Shown one piece after another: positions 25,177-33,592 of a stretch of DNA of 64,000 nt; within the stretch, counting starts at the first letter, position 1; every line of letters starts with the position of its first letter. Location of the stretch: the NCBI RefSeq assembly GCF_900105615.1, contig NZ_LT630003.1, positions 310,001 through 374,000 of the forward strand. Direction: 5' to 3'. Made by a program: the position numbers and the translations under genes. The notes beneath the pieces were generated by a model. It searched no databases. It had not been told where the DNA came from and worked only from the letters and a program-made list of their open reading frames with translations. Source of the stretch: Lacrimispora sphenoides JCM 1415. GTDB lineage: Bacteria; Bacillota; Clostridia; Lachnospirales; Lachnospiraceae.

Positions 25177-26268
25177 TTAATAAACAGATTTCCACTCGTC
25201 AATATTGGAACTGTCAAATTTAAATGGAGGCCCAAGAATAATCTCCGTTCCGCCATCCGATGCCCCGATCACTTCGTAATCGCCCATTTCCCCGGCAGCG
25301 AACTTGTCACCGGCTTTCCCTGTGATAGACCCGTCTACCAGGGCGATGGAAGTATAAGCCCCTAAGGAACCTACGTCAATAGGATTCCATAAGTACATAT
25401 AAGGACAGGAGTGAGCGTCATCATTGCCGATGTATTCCGCCATTTCAGAGGGAAGTCCAAGGCCAGTCAGCTTGACTTTGGATTTTTCATCCTGAAGAAC
25501 CTTTGCGGCTGCATTGATCCCAACGGTGGTTGGCGCGCAGATAACCTTTAAATCAGGGTATTTGGATAAAAGCGCCTGAGTCTGGTCCGTGGATTTCTGG
25601 GGTTCGTCATCTCCATAGACAACTTCTACCAGATTGAGCTTTGAATACTTACCTTCCTTCATGACCTCTTTCATGGCTTCGATCCAGGCATTCTGGTTGG
25701 TAGCCTGGGAGGTGGCAGAAAGAATGGCCCAGTCTCCCTCACCGCCTGAAATATCATAGACGGCATCCATTAAGGCCTGGCCTATTTCCGTGGTTCCGGC
25801 CTGGTTGACAAAGGTCTGGCGGCTGTCTTTATTCACCTTGGAATCCAGACAGGAAACCTTGATCCCGGCTGTCATGGCCTCCTCCAAAGCTGCCTGAAGG
25901 GCGTTTTCATCATTTCCCGCGATGCAGAGAGCATCCACGCCCTGGGAGATCAGGGACTGGATAACGGAAACCTGGGCGTCTGCCGTAGCGGACTCCGGAT
26001 GCTTGATAATGCAGGTACCTCCCTCCGCTTCAATGACCTTCTGAAAACCTTGTGCCATTTTTTCATTATACGGATTGCCTGCCGCCTTTGTAACGATGGC
26101 AAAGGTCTTTCCGTCGGCTCCCCCGGTTCCCGTCCGGTCTTTGGACGCAGCCTCGGTTTTCTGTGGGGACGCCGTACTTTCCGTCGTACTGCTTTTACTG
26201 CTGCAGCCTGCAAGGATTCCTGAAATCGCAGCGGTACACAGGATTGCATAAACCAATTGTTTTCTCAT
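25177..26268 (-). CDS. rhaS: Rhamnose-type sugar ABC transporter substrate-binding lipoprotein
   Basis: A 363-residue periplasmic-binding-protein-family lipoprotein. The signal ends at lipobox ILAGC (Cys at residue 22), followed by a Ser/Thr-rich linker. The mature part matches the rhamnose-binding RhaS group: AAGNPYNEKMAQGFQKVIE, then LCIAGNDENALQAAL, then ATNQNAWIEAMK, then YGDDEPQKSTDQTQALLSKYP and KLTGLGLPSEMAEYIG. It is the last gene of the four-gene ABC operon. Rhamnose is the likely ligand by similarity only, as no rhamnose catabolism gene is in the window. Confidence 0.82.
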   Translation of the reverse strand: MRKQLVYAILCTAAISGILAGCSSKSSTTESTASPQKTEAASKDRTGTGGADGKTFAIVTKAAGNPYNEKMAQGFQKVIEAEGGTCIIKHPESATADAQVSVIQSLISQGVDALCIAGNDENALQAALEEAMTAGIKVSCLDSKVNKDSRQTFVNQAGTTEIGQALMDAVYDISGGEGDWAILSATSQATNQNAWIEAMKEVMKEGKYSKLNLVEVVYGDDEPQKSTDQTQALLSKYPDLKVICAPTTVGINAAAKVLQDEKSKVKLTGLGLPSEMAEYIGNDDAHSCPYMYLWNPIDVGSLGAYTSIALVDGSITGKAGDKFAAGEMGDYEVIGASDGGTEIILGPPFKFDSSNIDEWKSVY

Positions 26269-26331
26269 GTTACAATAACCTCCCTTTCCATTTCTTAGTT
26301 TTTTATACTGAACACCTTCTGGTGTTACGTA

Positions 26332-27327
26332 TCACACATGCTTCCGTTTTCCGTTTTTTAAAAGTTCCGGTATCATAACTGCCAGAATTAACAGGGTACC
26401 AAGAATCACCAGAATGACCTGGGGATTCATGTTTATCTGGCCTAAGCCGATACGGAGACAGATAATGATAAATGCTGATATCATGGCTCCGGTTAATTTA
26501 CCCTTACCGCCTGCCGTGGAAATCCCGCCGAACACAGCCATGGCAATGGCATCCAGTTCAAAGCCTGTTCCAGTAGTGGTATTTGCACCGTAAAGGACCG
26601 AAACCAGAAACATGGCACTGATGCCCGCCATCATGCCGGTAACAGAATAAACTGCCAGACGCATTTTCTGCACATGGATGCCGGAATAGAAAGATGTGGT
26701 CCGGTTGCTTCCAATGGCATAGAGCCTTCGCCCAAAGGAGGTCCTGTTTAAAATAAAAATGAAAATAACTGCCGCAAACAGGACTGCAAAAAAGATATAA
26801 GGTATAGGTCCGATTTTCCCTGCCAGTGCCCGAAAGCCTTCATTATGCTTTAAGGACACAGACCCTCCGCTTCCCAGTGCAATTTCTGCAATTCCCCGGA
26901 ATATGATCATCGTAGCCAGTGTGACGATCATGGATGGCAGCTCTGTAAACAGGGTGACTGCAATCCCGTTAAAAAGCCCGCAGGCTGTTCCGACAAGAAT
27001 GCCGGTTAAAATGACAACCGGAAATGGAATGCCTGCATTTCCCGCCAGGCAGGCGGTGGTTGCCGATAAGCAGACTGTAGCGCCCACTGATAGATCGATC
27101 TCCCCTAAAATAAGGACATAAGCCATGGGAAGCAGAAGAAACACCTCAGTTAAATATTTTGGCATTTCCCGCAGCACATTGGTAAGCTTATAGCTTGGAG
27201 ATATGATCATGCATAACAGGTTTACAGCAAAAAACAGAAATACCAGCATCCCTTCCCAGCTGAGAAGGCTTTTTCTCCAGCTTTGCTCTGCCTGCGCAGA
27301 TATTGTTCTTCCCGATTTTCCCGCCAT
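26332..27327 (-). CDS. Sugar ABC transporter permease (RhaQ-like)
   Basis: A 331-residue membrane permease of the RbsC/AraH class with about nine to ten helices. The signature segments LPMAYVLILGEIDLSVGATVCLSA and GTGFELDAIAMAVFGGISTAGGKGKLTGAMI are the conserved BPD_transp_2 motifs that contact the ATPase. It is 3 bases from the upstream permease gene, and both should form the channel heterodimer. A basic N-terminus (MAGKSGRTISAQAEQSWRK) lies in the cytoplasm. Confidence 0.88.
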   Translation of the reverse strand: MAGKSGRTISAQAEQSWRKSLLSWEGMLVFLFFAVNLLCMIISPSYKLTNVLREMPKYLTEVFLLLPMAYVLILGEIDLSVGATVCLSATTACLAGNAGIPFPVVILTGILVGTACGLFNGIAVTLFTELPSMIVTLATMIIFRGIAEIALGSGGSVSLKHNEGFRALAGKIGPIPYIFFAVLFAAVIFIFILNRTSFGRRLYAIGSNRTTSFYSGIHVQKMRLAVYSVTGMMAGISAMFLVSVLYGANTTTGTGFELDAIAMAVFGGISTAGGKGKLTGAMISAFIIICLRIGLGQINMNPQVILVILGTLLILAVMIPELLKNGKRKHV

Positions 27328-27330
27328 GAA

Positions 27331-28326
27331 TTACATCTCCCTTCCTTTTAAGTTTTCCTTTTGCATCATGCGCTGCGTCACTACGTTGAAAATGATGACA
27401 GCCAGAATAATACAGCCTTTAACCGTATTTTGTACGATGGAATCGATCCCGACGAGAGGAAGAGCCTTGGCAATGACAGCCAGGATCAGGGAGCCTAACA
27501 AAGCGCCTGCCACCGTTCCCCGGCCTCCCGACATGCTCACCCCCCCGATGACACAGGCCGCGATCACATCCATTTCCTTTCCGTAAAGCATGTTAGGCTG
27601 GGCGGAGGAATAGACAGCAACTGCAAGGGCGCCGCACAAACCTGCCAGCATTCCCATAAGGGTATAGACTAACAGCTTGATCCTTCTGGTATTGATGCCG
27701 GATACGGCAGCTGCTTCCGGGTTGCTGCCTACCGCATATATCTTTCTCCCTGTTCTGGTCCATTTCATGACTGCAAAAAAGATGATATAGCACACCAGGA
27801 CAATGACAATCACATTATTTAATATACCAAGCCCCAGTTCCTTTTCCAACGCGAAATTCTTAAAGCCTCCCAGATTTTCCGCGCTGGCCCACTGGCTTTT
27901 AGCAATCAAATAGGCAAGTCCTCTGTATATGTACATGAATCCCATGGTTGCGATAATCGGAAGCACCTTTCCTCTTGCTACCACAAAACCAATGATTGCC
28001 CCGCATAAAGCGCCTACTATAATGGCGATGAGAAACAGCAGGAGCGTATTATGAATGATGTTATATTTAAGAAGCATTCCTACGGTCATTCCGGAAAGAG
28101 CCAGGGTGGAGGTAATGGAGATGTCGATCCCTCCCACCAGCAGGACGCAAAGCATTCCCAGGGCCATAATCATGATGACCGCATTGTTTTTCAGCATATC
28201 CAGAATGGATTTTGCTGTCAGAAATGATGGGCTGAATATCTGGATCACCATGCAGAGGATCACCAGAACAAGGAACAGGCTGGCTTCTCTGGAGCCTGTG
28301 ATTTTCTTAAGCAATTTTTTCTCCAT
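27331..28326 (-). CDS. Sugar ABC transporter permease (RhaP-like)
   Basis: A 331-residue RbsC-type permease, paralogous to the next gene. Conserved pieces are ALGMLCVLLVGGIDISITSTLALSG, ARGKVLPIIATMGFMYIYRGLAYLI, and GKEMDVIAACVIGGVSMSGGRGTVAGALLG. Its ATG overlaps the stop of the ATPase gene by one base (TAATG), implying coupled translation. Together with the neighbour it completes the transmembrane part of the importer. Confidence 0.88.
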   Translation of the reverse strand: MEKKLLKKITGSREASLFLVLVILCMVIQIFSPSFLTAKSILDMLKNNAVIMIMALGMLCVLLVGGIDISITSTLALSGMTVGMLLKYNIIHNTLLLFLIAIIVGALCGAIIGFVVARGKVLPIIATMGFMYIYRGLAYLIAKSQWASAENLGGFKNFALEKELGLGILNNVIVIVLVCYIIFFAVMKWTRTGRKIYAVGSNPEAAAVSGINTRRIKLLVYTLMGMLAGLCGALAVAVYSSAQPNMLYGKEMDVIAACVIGGVSMSGGRGTVAGALLGSLILAVIAKALPLVGIDSIVQNTVKGCIILAVIIFNVVTQRMMQKENLKGREM

Positions 28327-29819
28327 TATTGGGAACTCCTTTCCATGGCATGCTGGAGAATGGCTTCCTGAGTCGCCTCCCCGCGGTTTAACTCACCGGA
28401 CAGCCTGCCATTGCACATGACCAGGATGCGGTCGCTCATGCCCAAAATCTCCGGCATCTCCGAGGATATGAGAAGAATACCGTATCCTTTTTTCGCTAAA
28501 TCCCCCATGATCTGATAGATCTCGGCCTTTGCTCCTACATCCACGCCCTTGGTGGGCTCATCCATAATGACGACTTTCATATCCTGGCTTAAAGCCTTAG
28601 CCACCACCACTTTCTGCTGGTTTCCGCCCGATAAGGAGCTGGCAGGATCAAAGATGGAAACTGCCTTTGTATCCACTTCTTCCAAAAGCTGTTTTGCGGT
28701 CTCACATTCCATTGTTTCATTTGTGATGCCGCATTTCGCATATTTTCCCATGATGGGCAGGGTCACATTGCGTCCAAGGCCCCAGGTGAGGATAAGACCT
28801 GCTCTCTGGCGGTCCTCCGGAAGAAGGACAAGCCCTTCTCTCATGGCATCAGCCGGGTGTTTTATGGAGACGTGCCTTCCCTCAATATAAACATTTCCGG
28901 TATCAGGCCTTGTGATGCCGCAGATACTTTCCGCAACCTCTGTTCTCCCTGCCCCTACAAGTCCCGTAAGTCCCAGAATCTCCCCCTGATGCAGAGTAAA
29001 GTTTATGTCTTTAAAATATCCGGTCCTTGACATGTTTTCCACCTTAAGGACCTCCGGGCCGGTCTTTACCTCCGGCTTTGGGTAAAGGTCCTTGATCTCA
29101 CGGCCTACCATGGCCTTAATAAGCTCCCCATGGGTGATTCCCCCCGATTCATAAGTTCCGATGTATCGGGAATCCCGGAAAACGGTTACCCGGTCCGCAA
29201 GCCGGTACATATCCTCAAACCGGTGGGAAATAAAGATAATTGAAACACCGGCGGCCTTTAACTGATCCACGATCCGGTACAAGTCTTCGGATTCATTTTT
29301 TGTCAGAGCTGCTGTGGGTTCATCAAGAATGATGATTCTGGCCCGGGTGGATAGTGCCTTTGCAATTTCCACCATCTGCTGCTGGGCCACACTCAGCGTT
29401 CCCATTTCATCAGCGGCCGTAAAATCTGCATTCAGCTCCATTAAAAGCTTATCCGCCTCCTGATTCATCCGCTTCCACTGGATCATGCCGTTTTTCACGA
29501 TCTCATGGCCCATAAATATATTCTCCGTCACCGTAAGGTCCGGGTAGGAGGTGGGATGCTGGTAAACAGCAGCTATTCCTGCTGTCTGGGCATCCTTTGG
29601 CCCTTTAAATTCTGTCTTACTCCCGTCCAGAAAGATTTCTCCTTCGTCGGCCCTGTGAACTCCTGTTATCACTTTGATAAATGTGGATTTTCCCGCACCG
29701 TTTTCCCCCATCAGTGCATGAACCTCGCCCTTTTTCAGACTGAAATGAACCTGGTCTAAGGCTTTCACGCCGGGAAATATTCTTGTAACGCCCTTTAATT
29801 CCAGAACATATTCGGACAC
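28326..29819 (-). CDS. Sugar ABC transporter ATPase (RbsA/RhaT-like, two ATP-binding domains)
   Basis: A 497-residue protein with tandem ABC domains. The first has Walker A GENGAGKSTF, signature LSVAQQQM, and Walker B ILDEPTAAL. The second has a degenerate Walker A (GLVGAGRTE), signature LSGGNQQK and Walker B VIMDEPTKGVD; such asymmetry is normal for this CUT2 class. It heads the operon ATPase-permease-permease-binding protein. The upstream 193-base gap with the divergent YesN-like gene holds the promoters. Confidence 0.9.
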   Translation of the reverse strand: MSEYVLELKGVTRIFPGVKALDQVHFSLKKGEVHALMGENGAGKSTFIKVITGVHRADEGEIFLDGSKTEFKGPKDAQTAGIAAVYQHPTSYPDLTVTENIFMGHEIVKNGMIQWKRMNQEADKLLMELNADFTAADEMGTLSVAQQQMVEIAKALSTRARIIILDEPTAALTKNESEDLYRIVDQLKAAGVSIIFISHRFEDMYRLADRVTVFRDSRYIGTYESGGITHGELIKAMVGREIKDLYPKPEVKTGPEVLKVENMSRTGYFKDINFTLHQGEILGLTGLVGAGRTEVAESICGITRPDTGNVYIEGRHVSIKHPADAMREGLVLLPEDRQRAGLILTWGLGRNVTLPIMGKYAKCGITNETMECETAKQLLEEVDTKAVSIFDPASSLSGGNQQKVVVAKALSQDMKVVIMDEPTKGVDVGAKAEIYQIMGDLAKKGYGILLISSEMPEILGMSDRILVMCNGRLSGELNRGEATQEAILQHAMERSSQ

Positions 29820-30012
29820 GGCTGCTTCCTCCCTTCTTAAGCTGGGATCATTTTACCATCGGTGGGATATGGAAGAAACAGTATAATCTTTTGATAACGG
29901 GTAATATATTTTTGAGTTTTTCGTTCATAACGGCGATAATAAGGCTTTTATATTGTATTTTTTGGTTATTTTGCTAGAATAATAATGGATTAAAAGCAGG
30001 AAGGAGACCGTT

Positions 30013-31575
30013 ATGAAATTGCTGATCGTTGATGATGAAGAGCTCACACGTACCGGGCTGATTGATTCCATTGACTGGGAGTCTCTGGGCGTCTTTCAGC
30101 TGTTCCAGGCTGAGGACGGCATAAGCGGGCTTCGCATTGCAAAGGATGTGAAGCCTGAAATCGTTTTATGCGATGTAAGGATGCCAAGAATGGATGGAAT
30201 TGAGATGGTGGAACGGCTGGAAAAGCTGCTTCCTCATTCGGCCTTTATCTTTATGAGCGGTTATTCGGATAAAGAATATTTAAAAGCGGCCATTCGCTTA
30301 AAGGCCATCAACTATGTGGAAAAGCCTCTGGACCCCGCAGAGGTGAAAAACTCGATCAAGGAAGCCTACAACTGCGTTTGTCAGAATATGAGGACTGTAA
30401 AAAATGAGCTGTTTTATTCCAGGGGAACCGCCTCTTCCTTTGCAGCATCCCTTACCCAACCTTACAGGGACAATAAGGAAACCGTCGCAGCCCTTGCAAA
30501 AGAGCTGGGCCTTAAGCTCACCTCCTATGCAGGCTTCACCTCTTTTGTTGTCAAGCTGGAACAGAGCCAGACAGACCAGAACCTTATGGATCAGGTACTT
30601 ACAGATCTGGAGGTATTTCTTTCCCATTCCCATATGCAGGTTTACTATGTATCAAAATATATCCAGTACCATGTGTTCCATATCCTATCCCCTGTGTTGC
30701 CTTCCTATGGAGCTTTAAACCGGATCGGTGTTTTCTTAAAGAATTGCTTTGATCCGGCCTGTACCTTCTATATCAGCAGAGGAGAAACTTCTACAGGCAT
30801 TGCAAGGGCCTATGATTCCTATGCATCTGCGGTTACTCTCATGCAGAGCAGCTTTTTCTTTGATCCGGGAACATTATTTACTCCTGAAGAGAATCAGACG
30901 GTACATACGGATAAACAGGGCAGGAATAAGTCCGCCGAGGCTGCTTATATCACCCTTTTATCGGAGGCAGTTTTAAATAAGGATCAGAAAAAAGGAAAGG
31001 AACTGCTTTTGCACCTTTATGAAGATTTTTACCAGAGGAGTGAGGTCTCTCCCCATGAGGCAAAGGATCTTTATTATAAGCTTTTTATGGTTTTGGAGGA
31101 CTGCCGCCAGACTCTTAGGCTGGCACCTGTTATGGAGCCGGAAAATGCCATGAAGCTTCTTGAAAGCTGCTTTAGCTTTCGGGAGCTGCACCAAAAGCTG
31201 ACGCAAAAAACCGAATTGCTTTTTGAAGCAGCCCGGTCCCATATGTCGGAAGATACCACTATTTTCCTAATTAAAGAGTACATCCACAATCATTATCACG
31301 ACGAAGCCCTTTCGGTACGGGATATTGGCGGCCAGGTTTACTTATCCGCTTCTTATGTGTGCACGTATTTTAAAAATGAAACAGGACAAACCATTAACCA
31401 ATACCTTACGGATTACCGGATGAAAAAAGCCAAAGAGCTTCTGGCTGATTCCCGTTATCAGATTACCGATATTTCAAACAAGGTAGGATACAGCAACGGA
31501 AATTATTTCAGCAAGAGTTTTAAAAAAATGACTGGCTTGTCGCCGTCTGATTACCGGGAGAAAATGTTGAAATGA
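30013..31575 (+). CDS. YesN-type response regulator with AraC DNA-binding domain
   Basis: A 520-residue response regulator. Residues 1-120 are a receiver domain (LLIVDDEELTRTGLIDSI, phospho-acceptor Asp in IVLCDVRMPRMDG, Lys in INYVEKPLDP). A long middle region follows. Residues about 420-520 are an AraC-type pair of helix-turn-helices (LSVRDIGGQVYLSASYVCTYF and ITDISNKVGYSNGNYFSKSFKK). Partnered with the YesM kinase that overlaps its stop. Because it is divergent from the sugar ABC operon, it is probably the activator of that operon. Confidence 0.9.
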   Translation: MKLLIVDDEELTRTGLIDSIDWESLGVFQLFQAEDGISGLRIAKDVKPEIVLCDVRMPRMDGIEMVERLEKLLPHSAFIFMSGYSDKEYLKAAIRLKAINYVEKPLDPAEVKNSIKEAYNCVCQNMRTVKNELFYSRGTASSFAASLTQPYRDNKETVAALAKELGLKLTSYAGFTSFVVKLEQSQTDQNLMDQVLTDLEVFLSHSHMQVYYVSKYIQYHVFHILSPVLPSYGALNRIGVFLKNCFDPACTFYISRGETSTGIARAYDSYASAVTLMQSSFFFDPGTLFTPEENQTVHTDKQGRNKSAEAAYITLLSEAVLNKDQKKGKELLLHLYEDFYQRSEVSPHEAKDLYYKLFMVLEDCRQTLRLAPVMEPENAMKLLESCFSFRELHQKLTQKTELLFEAARSHMSEDTTIFLIKEYIHNHYHDEALSVRDIGGQVYLSASYVCTYFKNETGQTINQYLTDYRMKKAKELLADSRYQITDISNKVGYSNGNYFSKSFKKMTGLSPSDYREKMLK

Positions 31576-33416
31576 AAAATATGATACAAAGAGGAAAGTT
31601 CTTCTACAACAACATGATGCTACAGACAAAGTTTACCATCACCCATTTGGTCATCACCACCATACCCATGCTGGTCTTGTTCTTCTTTTTCCATGGAAAG
31701 CTTTATGACATGGTTTTGGCGGATACCATCCGGACGGAACAAACCGCCTCTGCCATGACCATGCCGCAGATTGATCAGCTGATCGAAACATGTCTGGAGA
31801 CGCAGAAAAGCCTGGAAGCCCATCCATACTATAAAAAGCTGTTCCGTATGATCGGATATCAGCCTTCCAACTGGATTGATGATTCTTCAGAGGCAGCAGA
31901 TTTTTACGGGGCAGCAGAAGCCATCATTGACGGTGAATACATAACGAATATTCTTATTTATCTGGATATTCCCGAATTTCAGGAAATCTTTCACAATGAA
32001 ACTTCCAGCCGGATCTTCCGCCCAATGAGAGAGGCCAGAGGGTCTTACTGGCACGGAATTTTCCAGGGGGACCGGTCTATAAATTCTCTCTTTTGTCCGG
32101 AATTCTATTTAAGTCCTATAGAGGTAAGGGAATCAGGAGACATGGCCTATATTACCAAAACCACCATTTTATATAACAGTGAGTATCGCACCTGCTATAC
32201 GGCTATCTATTACTCCAAAGCACCGTTTACAAGACTTTTAAAGAACAATTTAACAGAGGATACCAGCGTGGCCTATATCATCAATGACCGGGACAGCACC
32301 GTTGCCACCTCTGATGGCGGACTGGCGGGAATCTACCATTTCAGCTATGACAAGGTCCGGGATTTCTTTATGTCGTCCAATAATTTTGTCCTCAAGAATA
32401 TTCTGGATCATGATGTTTATGCTGGTTTTTATTATATCAGGAAAGCGGACTGGTTTATGGTGGCTGTCATTCCGACCAGAGCCATCATTCAAAAAAGCTT
32501 CCTCCTTATGATCGGTTTTTTCTTCATATATTTACTTTGCATATTGATTTCATTTTTAATTGCAAACCGGCTGTCCCATTCCATTACCAACCGGATTTCC
32601 TCTGTCATCGGGCAAATGGCAAAGGTGCGCACAGAGCCGCCCACCCCTCTGCCCGCATCTCTTTACCATGATGAGATCGGAGGCCTGATCGACACTTACA
32701 ATTATATGACCAGGATGATGAACCGGCTCATCGGGGAGCAGGCAAAAGCGGCAGAGGACTTACGAGCCGCTGAATTTAATTCTCTTCAAGCCCAGATCAA
32801 TCCCCATTTTCTATACAACACCATGGACATGATCAACTGGCTGGCGCAGCAGGGCCGGACGGAAGAGGTTTCTGAGGCAGTCGTGGACCTTTCCCGTTTT
32901 TACAAGCTGACTTTAAGCCATAAGGGAATCTTAAGCAACATTGCCGATGAGCTGGAACATGTGAAAACCTATGTACGGCTTCAAAATATGCGTTACCATC
33001 AGATCATTGACTTTGTGGATGATATACCGGATCATATGATGGACTTGCCAATACCAAAACTGACCTTTCAGCCAGTGGTGGAAAATTCTATCCTCCATGG
33101 GCTTTTGGAAAAGGTGCCAAAGGGAGGTACCATTGTCATTACCGGCTGGCTGGAGGACAATACAGCCGTCATACTGATTTCCGATGATGGGGTGGGAATG
33201 GACACCGGAAAGCTTTCCGGCATTCTCTCCGGAAACGGGTCCAGTAAAAATGGGACAAACATTGCCGTATTCAATACCCACCGACGTCTGGAGATCCTTT
33301 ATGGTCCAGGATATGGCCTGACCTATAACAGCCTGCAGGGAAAGGGGACAGAGGTGGAGATCAGGATTTTTACAAAACAGGAATCTGGTTTTACATTCGA
33401 CACATTCGACCGTTAG
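31572..33416 (+). CDS. YesM-type sensor histidine kinase
   Basis: A 614-residue membrane kinase. One helix is near residues 16-38, then an extracellular sensor region of about 270 residues, a second helix near 310-335, a HAMP domain (RLSHSITNRISSVIGQMAKV), and a His-kinase domain with the phospho-acceptor in QAQINPHFLYNTMDMIN. The ATPase part has LTFQPVVENSILHGL (N-box) and ISDDGVGMD. The ATG overlaps the YesN-like stop by four bases. Such pairs commonly sense carbohydrate through the external domain, consistent with the neighbouring sugar importer. Confidence 0.9.
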   Translation: MKNMIQRGKFFYNNMMLQTKFTITHLVITTIPMLVLFFFFHGKLYDMVLADTIRTEQTASAMTMPQIDQLIETCLETQKSLEAHPYYKKLFRMIGYQPSNWIDDSSEAADFYGAAEAIIDGEYITNILIYLDIPEFQEIFHNETSSRIFRPMREARGSYWHGIFQGDRSINSLFCPEFYLSPIEVRESGDMAYITKTTILYNSEYRTCYTAIYYSKAPFTRLLKNNLTEDTSVAYIINDRDSTVATSDGGLAGIYHFSYDKVRDFFMSSNNFVLKNILDHDVYAGFYYIRKADWFMVAVIPTRAIIQKSFLLMIGFFFIYLLCILISFLIANRLSHSITNRISSVIGQMAKVRTEPPTPLPASLYHDEIGGLIDTYNYMTRMMNRLIGEQAKAAEDLRAAEFNSLQAQINPHFLYNTMDMINWLAQQGRTEEVSEAVVDLSRFYKLTLSHKGILSNIADELEHVKTYVRLQNMRYHQIIDFVDDIPDHMMDLPIPKLTFQPVVENSILHGLLEKVPKGGTIVITGWLEDNTAVILISDDGVGMDTGKLSGILSGNGSSKNGTNIAVFNTHRRLEILYGPGYGLTYNSLQGKGTEVEIRIFTKQESGFTFDTFDR

Positions 33417-33592
33417 TTGGTACAAAATGAAATTGAGAACAAAATTATATAGATTGATTACACTTAGCAACAAGAAACTGATTAAAAATTTTATAATAAA
33501 GTGTAAGATTTTGTCATAAGGTGTGGGAAACTATAGTTAAGATGTCGCAGCCGTTAGTTCCCGTATAACGAATGGAGGTATTCATAAAAGTA

